The translations under genes were made by a program, and so were the position numbers. 64,000 bases of DNA from Pseudomonas sp. URMO17WK12:I2 (lineage in GTDB: Bacteria; Pseudomonadota; Gammaproteobacteria; Pseudomonadales; Pseudomonadaceae), in the NCBI RefSeq assembly GCF_003253735.1, contig NZ_QKYW01000001.1:62001-126000 (forward strand), read 5' to 3'. A model generated the notes under the pieces. The model was not told the origin of the DNA, ran no database searches, and was given only the letters and a program-made list of their open reading frames with translations. This document shows positions 28,292-36,412 of this stretch, piece by piece. The stretch's first letter is position 1, and each line of letters starts with the position of its first letter.

Positions 28292-28927
28292 TTATGGCCG
28301 GGCTTCGACTTCGGCTTCTACGCGACGGTTGATCGCGCGGCCTTCTTCGGTGGCGTTGTCGGCAACCGGACGGCTTTCACCATAGCCGACTGCATTGACA
28401 CGGGTGCCGCCGACACCGTACTGGTTGACCAGCACTTCACGCACAGCGTTGGCACGGCGCTCGGACAGCTTCTGGTTGTAGGCGTCGGTACCAACGGAGT
28501 CGGTATGGCCTTCAACCACGGTGGTGGTTTGCGGGTACTGCTTCATGAAGTCGGCCAGGCTCTGGATGTCGCCCATGCTCTCCGGCTTGACCTGCGCCTT
28601 ATCGAAGTCAAACTTGACGTCCAGTTCGACACGCACGGCTTCGGCAACTGGCTCAGGGGCAACAGTTTCTTCGACCATAACGGTCTCTTCGACTACTGCC
28701 ACTTCCTGGGCTTCGGCGCCGTGAACCCAGCAATAGGCGGCGGCGAAACCCGCGCCAATTACTGCACCACCGCCCGCCCAAGCCGAGCTTTCGATGGCAC
28801 CCAGAGCAGCACCGCTCACACCACCAACAGCGGCACAGGTCGGCCAGTCGGATTTCTGGACGCCAGCGCAGCCCGTCAGAAGTGTGGACGCAATGATCAG
28901 GGGTACCGCTTTCCTTGTAATACTCAT
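28292..28927 (-). CDS. OmpA-family lipoprotein
   Basis: 211 residues. Signal peptide with lipobox LTGC (Cys 19), a short glycine-rich membrane-like stretch (AGGGAVIGAGFAAAYCWV), an acidic Glu/Val-rich linker (VVEETVMVEETVAPEPVAEA) and a C-terminal OmpA peptidoglycan-binding domain (VEGHTDSVGTDAYNQKLSERRANAV ... EGRAINRRVEAEVEARP). It probably anchors the outer membrane to the cell wall. GGAGACTTGCAT lies upstream of the chosen ATG, which decides the start over an ATG 39 bases earlier. Confidence 0.9.
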   Translation of the reverse strand: MSITRKAVPLIIASTLLTGCAGVQKSDWPTCAAVGGVSGAALGAIESSAWAGGGAVIGAGFAAAYCWVHGAEAQEVAVVEETVMVEETVAPEPVAEAVRVELDVKFDFDKAQVKPESMGDIQSLADFMKQYPQTTTVVEGHTDSVGTDAYNQKLSERRANAVREVLVNQYGVGGTRVNAVGYGESRPVADNATEEGRAINRRVEAEVEARP

Positions 28928-29089
28928 ATGCAAGTCTCCTAATGGAATCGGCGCAAAAACCGACACTCTGGATTAAAGACGCCCGCTTTATAATCTGCCA
29001 GACAGCATTACGACATCACTGCAGGCCGAACAGTTCTAGTTGAATATGAGGATGCGCGGTAGTCTTTTGTGATTGTTTCGAGGTTTCCG

Positions 29090-29587
29090 ATGAGCCAAAT
29101 CACGTCCGCCCGTACCCCCCAACAATCGCTGGCCGCTCTACTGCAACGTTATGCGCCTGCTCGGCTGCTGTTGGTCAGTGCCAGTGAGCAACCCGCGGTC
29201 AGTGCCTTCCAAAAGGCGCATCCGCAGAGCCTGGTGGCCCACGCCACTCCCGGTTACCTGCCAGCAGAGCTGGCCGGGCAACGTTTCGATCTCGCCGTGG
29301 TGGTCGACTGTCTCGAGCACCTGGAGCGGCGTGCAGGCCTGCAGTTGCTCGGCGGCATCCGCAATCTGAATGCCAGTCGCCTGGCGGTACTGGTCGACCT
29401 GCCGGCCTGCGGCTGGAAAGACACCGACTTCTTCGCCCTTGCGCTGCATGTCAGCGAACGCTTCTCGCGAGATGAACAGGTGCTGAGCCTGTTCACCTAC
29501 GACCTGCTCGAATACAAACAGGCGCCCGACTGGCTGAACGCCAAGTTCTGGGCCAACCCGGAAAACTACGGCAAGTACTGGTGGTGA
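29090..29587 (+). CDS. Conserved hypothetical protein (DUF6231-like)
   Basis: 165 residues. It has an alternating beta/alpha pattern reminiscent of a shortened class I methyltransferase fold ([45 protein letters not shown]), but the glycine-rich SAM loop is missing. A conserved-looking tail [18 protein letters not shown] ends the protein. I associate it with the pseudomonad family DUF6231 from memory only. Its stop lies 5 bases before the ychJ-like start, so the two are probably co-transcribed. Confidence 0.7.
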   Translation: MSQITSARTPQQSLAALLQRYAPARLLLVSASEQPAVSAFQKAHPQSLVAHATPGYLPAELAGQRFDLAVVVDCLEHLERRAGLQLLGGIRNLNASRLAVLVDLPACGWKDTDFFALALHVSERFSRDEQVLSLFTYDLLEYKQAPDWLNAKFWANPENYGKYWW

Positions 29588-29592
29588 GCACG

Positions 29593-30072
29593 ATGCCTGA
29601 CGCTACGCCAAGCGGCTGCCCCTGCGGCAGCGGCAACTCCCTCCCCGATTGTTGCGGGCGCTACCACGCGGGAGCCCACGCGCCCTGTGCCACCAGCCTG
29701 ATGCGCTCGCGCTATAGCGCCTATGTGCTGGGTAATGTCGATTACCTGGTCGCTACATCACTGCCAGCGCAGCAGGCGAAACTGGATATAGAAAGTATTC
29801 GTGCCTGGAGCTTGCAAAGCACCTGGCTGGGCCTGGAGGTCGAGCATTCGGAATTGCTCGGCGGCCAGCCCGAGCACGCGCGGGTCACTTTCGTGGCCCG
29901 TTGGCATGACGCCGCTGGCGAGCACAGCCACCGAGAGCGTTCAGCGTTCGTACAGAATGGCGGGCGCTGGTACTTCATCGACCCCACAGTGGGTTTGCAG
30001 GCGGGCCGCAACGACCCGTGCCCGTGCGCCAGCGGCCAGAAGTTCAAGAAGTGCTGCGCGACCTATCTGTAG
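29593..30072 (+). CDS. YchJ-like protein with two SEC-C motifs
   Basis: 159 residues. A SEC-C zinc motif lies at each end: [17 protein letters not shown] near residue 8 and [16 protein letters not shown] at the C-terminus. Between them is the YchJ/UPF0225 NTF2-like domain ([21 protein letters not shown]). SEC-C motifs bind zinc and in SecA contact SecB and ribosomes; the role of YchJ itself is unknown. The ATG at 29593 is chosen over two upstream GTG codons that overlap the preceding gene. Confidence 0.88.
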   Translation: MPDATPSGCPCGSGNSLPDCCGRYHAGAHAPCATSLMRSRYSAYVLGNVDYLVATSLPAQQAKLDIESIRAWSLQSTWLGLEVEHSELLGGQPEHARVTFVARWHDAAGEHSHRERSAFVQNGGRWYFIDPTVGLQAGRNDPCPCASGQKFKKCCATYL

Positions 30073-30081
30073 ACGCGCTTC

Positions 30082-30624
30082 TCAGAGCAACCTGAGGTGC
30101 GAGGTATCCGGGGCCGGCGCTGCGGGCGCGGCCTTGACCTGGCCCATATCGCTGCCCACCGGCGCCAGGCTTAGCGCAGAGAGATCCAGATCGGGCGCAG
30201 CCACCTCTGCCTTGCCATCCTGCAAATCGGCGCCCAACGCGGCCACGCCGAAATCCGGCGCGTCCACGTTGGCGAAGGCGGCCATGTATTCGTCCCGGGG
30301 CGCGACTACCAAGCGACCGGCAGGTTGTGCTGCAGCCTGGCTCGCCGGGTCGGCCGGTGGCGGCGGCGCCAGCTCGATTTCCTCGATGAGCTGCGCCTCG
30401 GGGTCGATTACCTCGACCCGCGCGCCAGCGCGCTCCAGGGTGCTGCGATACTTTTCCGCGGCGGCTTCGTCCAGGTTGTTCTTGATCACCACCCGGCGCC
30501 CGGAAAACAGCTGGGCAATGCGCTGGGCGTCGGCCTGGAACAGCTTGGCCAAGTTGGCCTGCACAACCTCCAACTGGGCACCGGGCACCAGCTCACCGGA
30601 AAATGCGATCTCGTATCGCGCCAT
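30082..30624 (-). CDS. Conserved hypothetical protein with N-terminal ~75-residue domain
   Basis: 180 residues. The first ~75 (YEIAFSGELVPGAQLEVVQANLAKLF ... GRRVVIKNNLDEAAAEKYRSTLERAGARVEV) have a beta-alpha-alpha-beta layout. That layout recalls the L7/L12-C-terminal-like domain at the front of some DUF805 membrane proteins; here there is no membrane part. The rest is Ala/Pro-rich and acidic, probably disordered. Function unknown. It is convergent with ychJ, with only 9 bases between the stops. Confidence 0.65.
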   Translation of the reverse strand: MARYEIAFSGELVPGAQLEVVQANLAKLFQADAQRIAQLFSGRRVVIKNNLDEAAAEKYRSTLERAGARVEVIDPEAQLIEEIELAPPPPADPASQAAAQPAGRLVVAPRDEYMAAFANVDAPDFGVAALGADLQDGKAEVAAPDLDLSALSLAPVGSDMGQVKAAPAAPAPDTSHLRLL

Positions 30625-30770
30625 CTTCTCGTTCCTTCCTGTCGGCTCGCCGCACCGTTTCGGTCACGGCAATAAAACCTAAATGCGTGAGGGCCAGTAT
30701 GACGCAGCTTTTCGCGCGCACACGAGCGTCGGTCGGCATTTTCCTCACGGCGAATCACACGCGACAGCAT

Positions 30771-31039
30771 TAGGGTCTGTTGCCGTTTCACGCACGGCCG
30801 CGCCGGAGCCCGTTTTGCCGCGAAGCAAGGCACGAGCCGCGAAGTTTAGCTGGCTAAATGAGTCGGCGAGAAACGCAGCGTCGCGGCAAAACGGGCCCGG
30901 CCCTTCGGGTTGCGCGGGAAATCTCGCCATGCGTCGTTGGAGGACTTGGCAAGGGAACAACCATTCCCTGCGTCCTCCGCCTAGCCTGGCGAGATTTCTC
31001 GCGGCAACGCGGCTCGCGTTGAAACGGCAACAGACCCTA
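30771..31039. mobile_element. MITE-like palindromic element, 269 bp
   Basis: Perfect 20-bp terminal inverted repeats: TAGGGTCTGTTGCCGTTTCA at the left end and its exact complement at the right end, both ending in TA as expected for TA target duplication. Inside are two large hairpins: a perfect 16-bp stem (30808-30823 with 30881-30896) and a 17-bp stem with one mismatch (30913-30929 with 30987-31003), the latter enclosing GGAGGAC/GTCCTCC and AGGGAA/TTCCCT. It codes for no transposase. An open frame through it is judged spurious. Confidence 0.75.
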
Positions 31040-31089
31040 GGGCAGACAAGCCGTCTCTTGTTACACTGAGGCTTCGAACGGAGTATGAA

Positions 31090-31587
31090 ATGTTTTCTCG
31101 GGCGCAAATGATAAGAATTCTTAGCCTAATGGTATTCCTAGGTCTGGGCTCTGCACTCGGTGGCTGCTCGACCTGGTTCTCGGACAGTTTCGAAGACCCG
31201 GACGTCCGCCTCGTCGATGTCAACGTGGTGAAGGCCAAGCTGCTCGAGCAGCGCTTCATCCTGCGCTTTCGCATCGACAACCCCAACGCCGTCAGCCTGC
31301 CGGTACGTGGCCTCAACTACGTGGTGCACCTGAACGATGTGCTGCTTGCCGATGGCGAGTCGGAGGTCTGGTTCACCGTCCCGGCCAACGGCCACCTGGA
31401 ATTCGACGTGCCCGTGCGTACCAACCTGTGGCGCCACGTGCGGCAGGTGGTCAAGCTGCTGGAGGAGCCAGATCAGCCGATCCGCTATCGCCTGCAGGGC
31501 GAAGTGAAAACCGGATTATTCTTCGGCCGCCGCGTGCACATGGCGCGCAATGGCGAGATAATTCCCGGCGATTATCTTCCGGAGTGA
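31090..31587 (+). CDS. LEA type 2-like (WHy domain) lipoprotein
   Basis: 165 residues. N-terminal hydrophobic signal with lipobox LGGC (about residue 25), then a WHy/LEA-14-type beta-sandwich ([51 protein letters not shown]...), typical of small lipoproteins found across pseudomonads. Role unknown; desiccation or envelope protection is only a family association. The next gene starts 6 bases downstream. Confidence 0.82.
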   Translation: MFSRAQMIRILSLMVFLGLGSALGGCSTWFSDSFEDPDVRLVDVNVVKAKLLEQRFILRFRIDNPNAVSLPVRGLNYVVHLNDVLLADGESEVWFTVPANGHLEFDVPVRTNLWRHVRQVVKLLEEPDQPIRYRLQGEVKTGLFFGRRVHMARNGEIIPGDYLPE

Positions 31588-31592
31588 CCCGC

Positions 31593-31796
31593 ATGACCCA
31601 GCAACCCCACGTTCATGGCCCTGACTGCAACCACGATCACGACCATGATCATCATCACGATCACGGCCATGTGCACGGCCCGCACTGCAACCATGCTCCC
31701 CAGGAGCCGGTACGCAATTCCTTGAAGGACGTTGGCCGCAACGACCCTTGCCCGTGCGGCAGCGAGAAGAAATTCAAGAAGTGCCATGGGGCCTGA
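31593..31796 (+). CDS. Small His-rich SEC-C protein
   Basis: 67 residues. The first half is a histidine/aspartate tract built from two near-copies of HVHGPxCNH around [13 protein letters not shown]. The second half is a SEC-C zinc motif ([18 protein letters not shown]). This is a strong transition-metal-binding composition, so zinc or nickel storage or delivery is plausible but unproven. It lies 6 bases after the LEA-like gene and overlaps the DUF2489 gene by 11 bases, indicating one operon. Confidence 0.82.
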   Translation: MTQQPHVHGPDCNHDHDHDHHHDHGHVHGPHCNHAPQEPVRNSLKDVGRNDPCPCGSEKKFKKCHGA

Positions 31797-32235
31797 TAGC
31801 CTCCTGATCCTTGCCGTACTGGTCGTCGGAGCACTGGCAGTCTACGCCGCGTACCTCTGGCGCCAGGTCTGGGCCAGGCAGCGCCAGCAGGCCGAGGTGG
31901 GCCTCGCGCTACGGCAGCGCCTGCACGATGATCTTCGCGTGCTGGCCAGTTCCCTGCTCGACGGCCAGCTGCCTCTGATCGAGGGCGCCATCCGCATCAA
32001 GGTGCTGCTCGACAACTACGACAGCGCGCTGAGCCTCACGCCGCACACCCAGGTCTTTCAACAGCTTTACCAAGCGACTGCTCACGTGCCGACGCACGCC
32101 GGCTGGAAAGCCCTCAGTCGTGACGAGCGACGCCAGCATGAAGCACGTTTTGCCGAGCTGAGCGAGGCTTACCAGCAGCAGGCGCACGACGCCGCACGCT
32201 GGCTGCTCGACGAGGGCTTGGCCGCCCGGCAATAA
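31786..32235 (+). CDS. DUF2489 family membrane-anchored protein
   Basis: 149 residues. One N-terminal helix ([21 protein letters not shown]) is followed by a helical cytoplasmic domain typical of DUF2489 ([28 protein letters not shown]). Function unknown. The start overlaps the His-rich SEC-C gene. Confidence 0.8.
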   Translation: MGPDSLLILAVLVVGALAVYAAYLWRQVWARQRQQAEVGLALRQRLHDDLRVLASSLLDGQLPLIEGAIRIKVLLDNYDSALSLTPHTQVFQQLYQATAHVPTHAGWKALSRDERRQHEARFAELSEAYQQQAHDAARWLLDEGLAARQ

Positions 32236-32354
32236 CCCCACGTCGCGCCGCTCATCGCGCCTCTTGCCAGGCGCCATGGGGCTCTCTACCTTTAGCGCCA
32301 TTCGCGCCCGGGCAGCCGCCCACCGCCATCATTTACCCATCAGGAGTCCGCCGC

Positions 32355-34886
32355 ATGCTGCCGCGCGCTTTCCGTCCTCTGGCCACCCTGAGCCTGGCTG
32401 GCATCGTTACCGGCATGGTCGCGCTGAGCGGTTGCCAGTCCCTGTTCGACAGCCGTTACCGCAACAGCGTACACCCCGATCAGGGCTCCTTTCGCGTGCA
32501 GGGACTGGCGCAGACCGCCTCGGTACGCCGCAACCCGCTTGGCATGCCGCTGATCGAGACCCATACCTTCCATGACGCACTGTTCACCCTGGGCTACGTG
32601 CACGCCAGCGACCGCATCAGCCAGATGGTCAGCATGCGCCTGATGGCCGAGGGTCGCCTGGCGGAAATGGCCGGCCCGGGCGCGCTGGAGATGGACCGTT
32701 TCATGCGTGCGGCAAACCTCAAGAAGAGCGCCGAGGTGCTCTACAAGAATGCCTCACCACGCATGAAGGCGTTCTTCGAGGTGTACGCACGCGGCGTCAA
32801 CGCCTACCTGTTCCGCTACCGCGACAAGTTGCCGATGGACCTGGCCGAGGCTGGCTATCGCCCGCCCTACTGGAAGCCGGAAGATTCGGTGATGATCTTC
32901 TGCCTGCTCAACTTCGGCCTCTCGGTGAACCTGCAGGAAGAGATCGCCGCGCTGAGCCTGACCCAGAAAGTCGGCGCCGACAAACTCGCCTGGCTGCTGC
33001 CGACCTACCCGGACGAACCATTGCCGTTCGAGGAAGCCGACAAGCTCAAGGGCCTGTCCCTGGGCGGCAACATTGCCGGCCTGCAGGCGGTGAAGAGCGC
33101 CGCCGCGCAAGTCTCCGAGCAGCACATGCTCGGCGTCGCCGCCTCGAACAACTGGGCCATCGCACCGTCGCGCAGCCGCAGCGGCAAGAGCCTGCTGGCC
33201 AACGATATGCATCTGCCGATCGGCCTGCCCTCGGTGTGGAGCTTCGTGCAGATCCGCGCACCGAAGTTCCAGGCCTCCGGGGTGACCGTTGCCGGCATGC
33301 CGGCCGTGGTAGCCGGCTTCAACGGCAAGCTGGCCTGGGGCATGACCATGGTCATGGGCGACAACCAGGACCTGTTCCTCGAAAAGGTCAAACGTGAAGG
33401 CAATCGCCTGCTGTATCTGGCTGACGGCAAATGGGTGCCCGCCCAGGAGCGCCAGGAAACCTTTTTCATCAAGGGTCAGAAGTCGATCCGCGAAACCGTT
33501 TATGAAACCCGCCACGGCCCGCTGCTGAACAGCGTACTGGGCGAGCGCAAACATCCGCTGCAGCCGCTGCAATTGCAGAGCGGCTATGGCCTGGCACTGA
33601 AGACTGCGCAGTTCGAGGAAGACGCCAGCCTCGACGCCTTCTTCAATCTGTCGCGCGCCCAATCCGTGGAGCAGGCCTTCGAAGCGACCCGGGAAATCCG
33701 CGCCATGCCGCTGAACCTGGTGTTCGCCGACGCCAGCAACATCGGCTGGCAGGTCACCGGGCGCTTCCCCAATCGCCGCGAAGGCCAGGGCCTGGTGCCC
33801 TCACCCGGCTGGGACAGCCGCTACGAGTGGGACGGCTTCGCCGACCCGATGCTCCACCCCTACGACCAGGACCCGCAGCAGGGCTGGCTGGGCAGCGCCA
33901 ACCAACGCAGCGTGCCGCGCGGCTACGGCATGCAGCTGTCCAACTCCTGGTACGCGCCGGAACGCTACGAGCGTATCGCCCAGCTGGCTGGCAGCGGCCG
34001 TCACGACACGCCAAGCATGATCGCCATGCAATACGACCAGACCTCGCCCTTCGTGGCCAAGCTGCAGGGCATGTTCGAAGCGCAGAACATGGCCGGCCCG
34101 CTGCGCCAGGCCATCGACCGCCTGCCCGAGCCGCAGCGCGGCAAGGCCCGCGAAGCCCTTAGCCGACTGATGGCCTTCGATGGCAAGCTGTCGGCCACCT
34201 CGGCAGACGCCGCCGTGTATGGCGCCTTCCTGCAGCAGAGCGCGCGGGAGATCTTCCTTGACGAACTGGGCCCTGACACCTCGCCCGCCTGGCAAGCCCT
34301 GGTCAACACCGCCAACCTGTCCTACTCGGCCCAGGCCGATCACCTGCTCGGCCGCGAAGACAGCCCCTTCTGGGACGACGTGCGCACCGCGCAGAAGGAA
34401 GACAAACCGGCGATCCTGGCGCGCAGCCTGGCGGCCGGCATCGAGTTGCTCGAGCAACGCCTGGGCAACGAGCGCACGGCGTGGCAGTGGGGCAAGTTGC
34501 ACACCTACGAGTGGCTGAGCGGCAGCACGCAGATGGCGCCGCACCTCGGCGCCGGCCAGCGCGCCAGCATCGCATCGCTCAAGGGCTATCTGGATCGTGG
34601 CCCCTACCCGGCCGGCGGTGACCACAGCACCCTGAACGTCTCGGCCTACAACTGGGGGCAGGACTTCAATACCTGGCTGATCCCGAGCATGCGCATGATC
34701 GTCGACTTCGGCCGCGAAGAACCGATGATCGGCCTGAACAGCTCCGGGCAGTCCGGCAACCCGGCCAGCCCGCATTACGCCGACGGCATCGACGCCTGGC
34801 GCCGCGCCCAGTACGTGAGCTTCCCGGTACTGCAACAGAACCTGGAGAAGACCTACGGGCGCAAACGCCTGCTGCTGACGCCTTGA
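32355..34886 (+). CDS. quiP: Acyl-homoserine lactone acylase QuiP (penicillin-amidase family)
   Basis: 843 residues. Periplasmic Ntn-hydrolase that cleaves the acyl chain from long-chain homoserine lactones and so quenches quorum signals. The N-terminus has a lipobox-like signal (MVALSGCQS). The precursor is expected to self-cleave before the nucleophile Ser264 in [15 protein letters not shown], releasing alpha and beta chains. Other beta-chain motifs: [28 protein letters not shown] and, near the end, [14 protein letters not shown]. Length fits QuiP (about 847). AGGAG precedes the ATG. No luxI/luxR homologue is in the window. Confidence 0.93.
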   Translation: MLPRAFRPLATLSLAGIVTGMVALSGCQSLFDSRYRNSVHPDQGSFRVQGLAQTASVRRNPLGMPLIETHTFHDALFTLGYVHASDRISQMVSMRLMAEGRLAEMAGPGALEMDRFMRAANLKKSAEVLYKNASPRMKAFFEVYARGVNAYLFRYRDKLPMDLAEAGYRPPYWKPEDSVMIFCLLNFGLSVNLQEEIAALSLTQKVGADKLAWLLPTYPDEPLPFEEADKLKGLSLGGNIAGLQAVKSAAAQVSEQHMLGVAASNNWAIAPSRSRSGKSLLANDMHLPIGLPSVWSFVQIRAPKFQASGVTVAGMPAVVAGFNGKLAWGMTMVMGDNQDLFLEKVKREGNRLLYLADGKWVPAQERQETFFIKGQKSIRETVYETRHGPLLNSVLGERKHPLQPLQLQSGYGLALKTAQFEEDASLDAFFNLSRAQSVEQAFEATREIRAMPLNLVFADASNIGWQVTGRFPNRREGQGLVPSPGWDSRYEWDGFADPMLHPYDQDPQQGWLGSANQRSVPRGYGMQLSNSWYAPERYERIAQLAGSGRHDTPSMIAMQYDQTSPFVAKLQGMFEAQNMAGPLRQAIDRLPEPQRGKAREALSRLMAFDGKLSATSADAAVYGAFLQQSAREIFLDELGPDTSPAWQALVNTANLSYSAQADHLLGREDSPFWDDVRTAQKEDKPAILARSLAAGIELLEQRLGNERTAWQWGKLHTYEWLSGSTQMAPHLGAGQRASIASLKGYLDRGPYPAGGDHSTLNVSAYNWGQDFNTWLIPSMRMIVDFGREEPMIGLNSSGQSGNPASPHYADGIDAWRRAQYVSFPVLQQNLEKTYGRKRLLLTP

Positions 34887-34985
34887 CGCACAACAGCGGT
34901 GCGCAGCGCACCAATAGAAGTCAGCTGATGCGCTGTCATTAGGGCAGCGCGTCACGGGTAGCCTGCTATGGCGGGCTCTGCCAAG

Positions 34986-35003
34986 TTGGCACACTCCCTG
35001 CTC
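34986..35003 (+). promoter_or_regulatory. Sigma-54 (-24/-12) promoter of the nitrate reductase operon
   Basis: TTGGCACACTCCCTGCTC has GG (34988-34989) and GC (35000-35001) separated by exactly ten bases and matches the TGGCAC-N5-TTGC consensus well. It implies RpoN and probably NtrC control. No other sigma-54-like site was seen in this gap. Confidence 0.75.
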
Positions 35004-35029
35004 TTCACCTTCAAGACATAGCGCGCGCC

Positions 35030-35106
35030 GGCAAACGGCACGCTCCCCGAACGATCGGGACCGGACAAAGGCGTCCTTGCACTCACGGTGCAGGACGCTT
35101 TTTTTT
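35030..35106 (+). terminator. Leader attenuator before the nitrate reductase operon
   Basis: GCCG-GCAAA-CGGC (about 35028-35040) is followed by CCCG-AACGAT-CGGG (35046-35059). The latter's six-base loop has A first and G fourth, as in ANTAR-protein RNA targets. Next come GGACAAAGGCGTCC and a near-perfect terminator (stem 35071-35082/35088-35098, then eight T). It lies 40 bases before the start codon and should stop transcription unless antiterminated. Confidence 0.8.
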
Positions 35107-35146
35107 GGCCTCGCGGTCGCCTGGGCTGGCTCCATGGAGGTGAAGG

Positions 35147-36412
35147 ATGAAGCGACTGAAACTGGTGATGATCGGCAACGGCATGGCCGGCGTGCGCACG
35201 CTCGAAGAGCTGTTGAAGATCGCCCCGGATCTCTATGACATCACCGTGTTCGGCGCCGAACCGCACCCCAACTACAACCGCATCCTGCTCTCGCCGGTAC
35301 TGGCCGGTGAGCAGACCTTCGATGACATAGTGCTCAACGACCTCGCCTGGTACGCCAGCCACGGCATCGAGCTGCGCCTGGGCCGCACCGTGGTGGAGAT
35401 CGACCGCGTGCGTCGCCGGGTACTCGCCGATGACGGCAGCAGCGCAGCCTACGACCGCCTGCTGATCGCCACCGGTTCGCGGCCGTTCATGCTGCCGATC
35501 CCCGGCAACACGCTGGACGGTGTGATCGGCTACCGCGACATCGCCGACACCCGCCTGATGCTCGACAGCGCCACCCGGCACCGCCGCGCCGTGGTCATCG
35601 GCGGCGGCCTGCTGGGCCTGGAAGCCGCCCACGGCCTGACGCTGCGCGGCATGGACGTCAGCGTGGTGCACAACGGCGCGACCCTGCTGGAGCGCCAGCT
35701 CGATGCCCGCGCCGGGCGCCTGTTGCAAAGCGCCCTGGAGCGCCGCGGCCTGCACTTCGCCCTGGGCAAGCAGACCAGTGAGCTGATCGGCAACGCCGCC
35801 GGCCGGGTTGGCGCCGTGCGCTTTAGCGATGGCGAACAACTGCCCGCCGACCTGGTGGTGATGGCTGCCGGCATTCGCGCCAATATCGAACTGGCCCAGA
35901 ACGCCGGCCTGCCCTGCGCACGCGGCATTCTGGTCGACGACACGCTGCAGAGCTTCGACCCACGGGTGTACGCGGTGGGCGAATGCGTCAGCCACAGGGG
36001 CGTCGCCTATGGCCTGGTGGCGCCGTTATTCGAGCAGGCGCGGGTGTGCGCCAGCCACCTGGCCATGCAGGGCTTTCGCCGCTACCTCGGCTCGTTGAGC
36101 TCGACCAAGCTCAAGGTCACCGGCATCGAGTTGTTTTCTGCTGGGGATTTCGCAGGCCACCCGGGCACCCAGAGCATCACCCTGGACGATCCAACCACCG
36201 GCAGCTACCGCAAGCTGGTGCTGAAGAACGACCTACTGGTCGGCGCCTGCCTGTACGGCGACACCGCTGACGCTGCCTGGTACCTGCAGCTGATCCGCGA
36301 AGGCCGTAACGTGGCGGATATCCGCGACCTGCTGATGTTCGGCGAGCACGCCGTCGCCAGTCTCGCGCCGACGACGCCTGCCGAACCGATGCTTCTGCAA
36401 GGGGCGGCCTGA
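35147..36412 (+). CDS. NirB/NasC-like FAD- and NAD(P)H-dependent reductase of nitrate assimilation
   Basis: 421 residues, cytoplasmic. FAD site LVMIGNGMAGVRTLEEL at the N-terminus; NAD(P)H site AVVIGGGLLGLEAAHGL (about 147-163); FAD-binding end DPRVYAVGECVSHRGVAYGLVAPLFEQA. It corresponds to the flavin half of nitrite reductase NirB, but the heme and iron-sulfur half (another ~430 residues) is absent. Such short forms resemble NasC, the electron donor subunit of assimilatory nitrate reductase in Klebsiella. Its stop codon overlaps the start of the nitrate reductase gene by one base (TGATG), so coupled expression as donor and catalytic subunit is likely. GGAGGTGAAGG gives a clear start. Confidence 0.88.
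   Translation: MKRLKLVMIGNGMAGVRTLEELLKIAPDLYDITVFGAEPHPNYNRILLSPVLAGEQTFDDIVLNDLAWYASHGIELRLGRTVVEIDRVRRRVLADDGSSAAYDRLLIATGSRPFMLPIPGNTLDGVIGYRDIADTRLMLDSATRHRRAVVIGGGLLGLEAAHGLTLRGMDVSVVHNGATLLERQLDARAGRLLQSALERRGLHFALGKQTSELIGNAAGRVGAVRFSDGEQLPADLVVMAAGIRANIELAQNAGLPCARGILVDDTLQSFDPRVYAVGECVSHRGVAYGLVAPLFEQARVCASHLAMQGFRRYLGSLSSTKLKVTGIELFSAGDFAGHPGTQSITLDDPTTGSYRKLVLKNDLLVGACLYGDTADAAWYLQLIREGRNVADIRDLLMFGEHAVASLAPTTPAEPMLLQGAA

Noticed and set aside
30683-31069. 128-codon open frame on the plus strand through the MITE-like element
   Set aside because: It lies almost entirely inside the inverted-repeat element, has no ribosome-binding site and no recognisable domain; repeat DNA of this kind often gives spurious frames.
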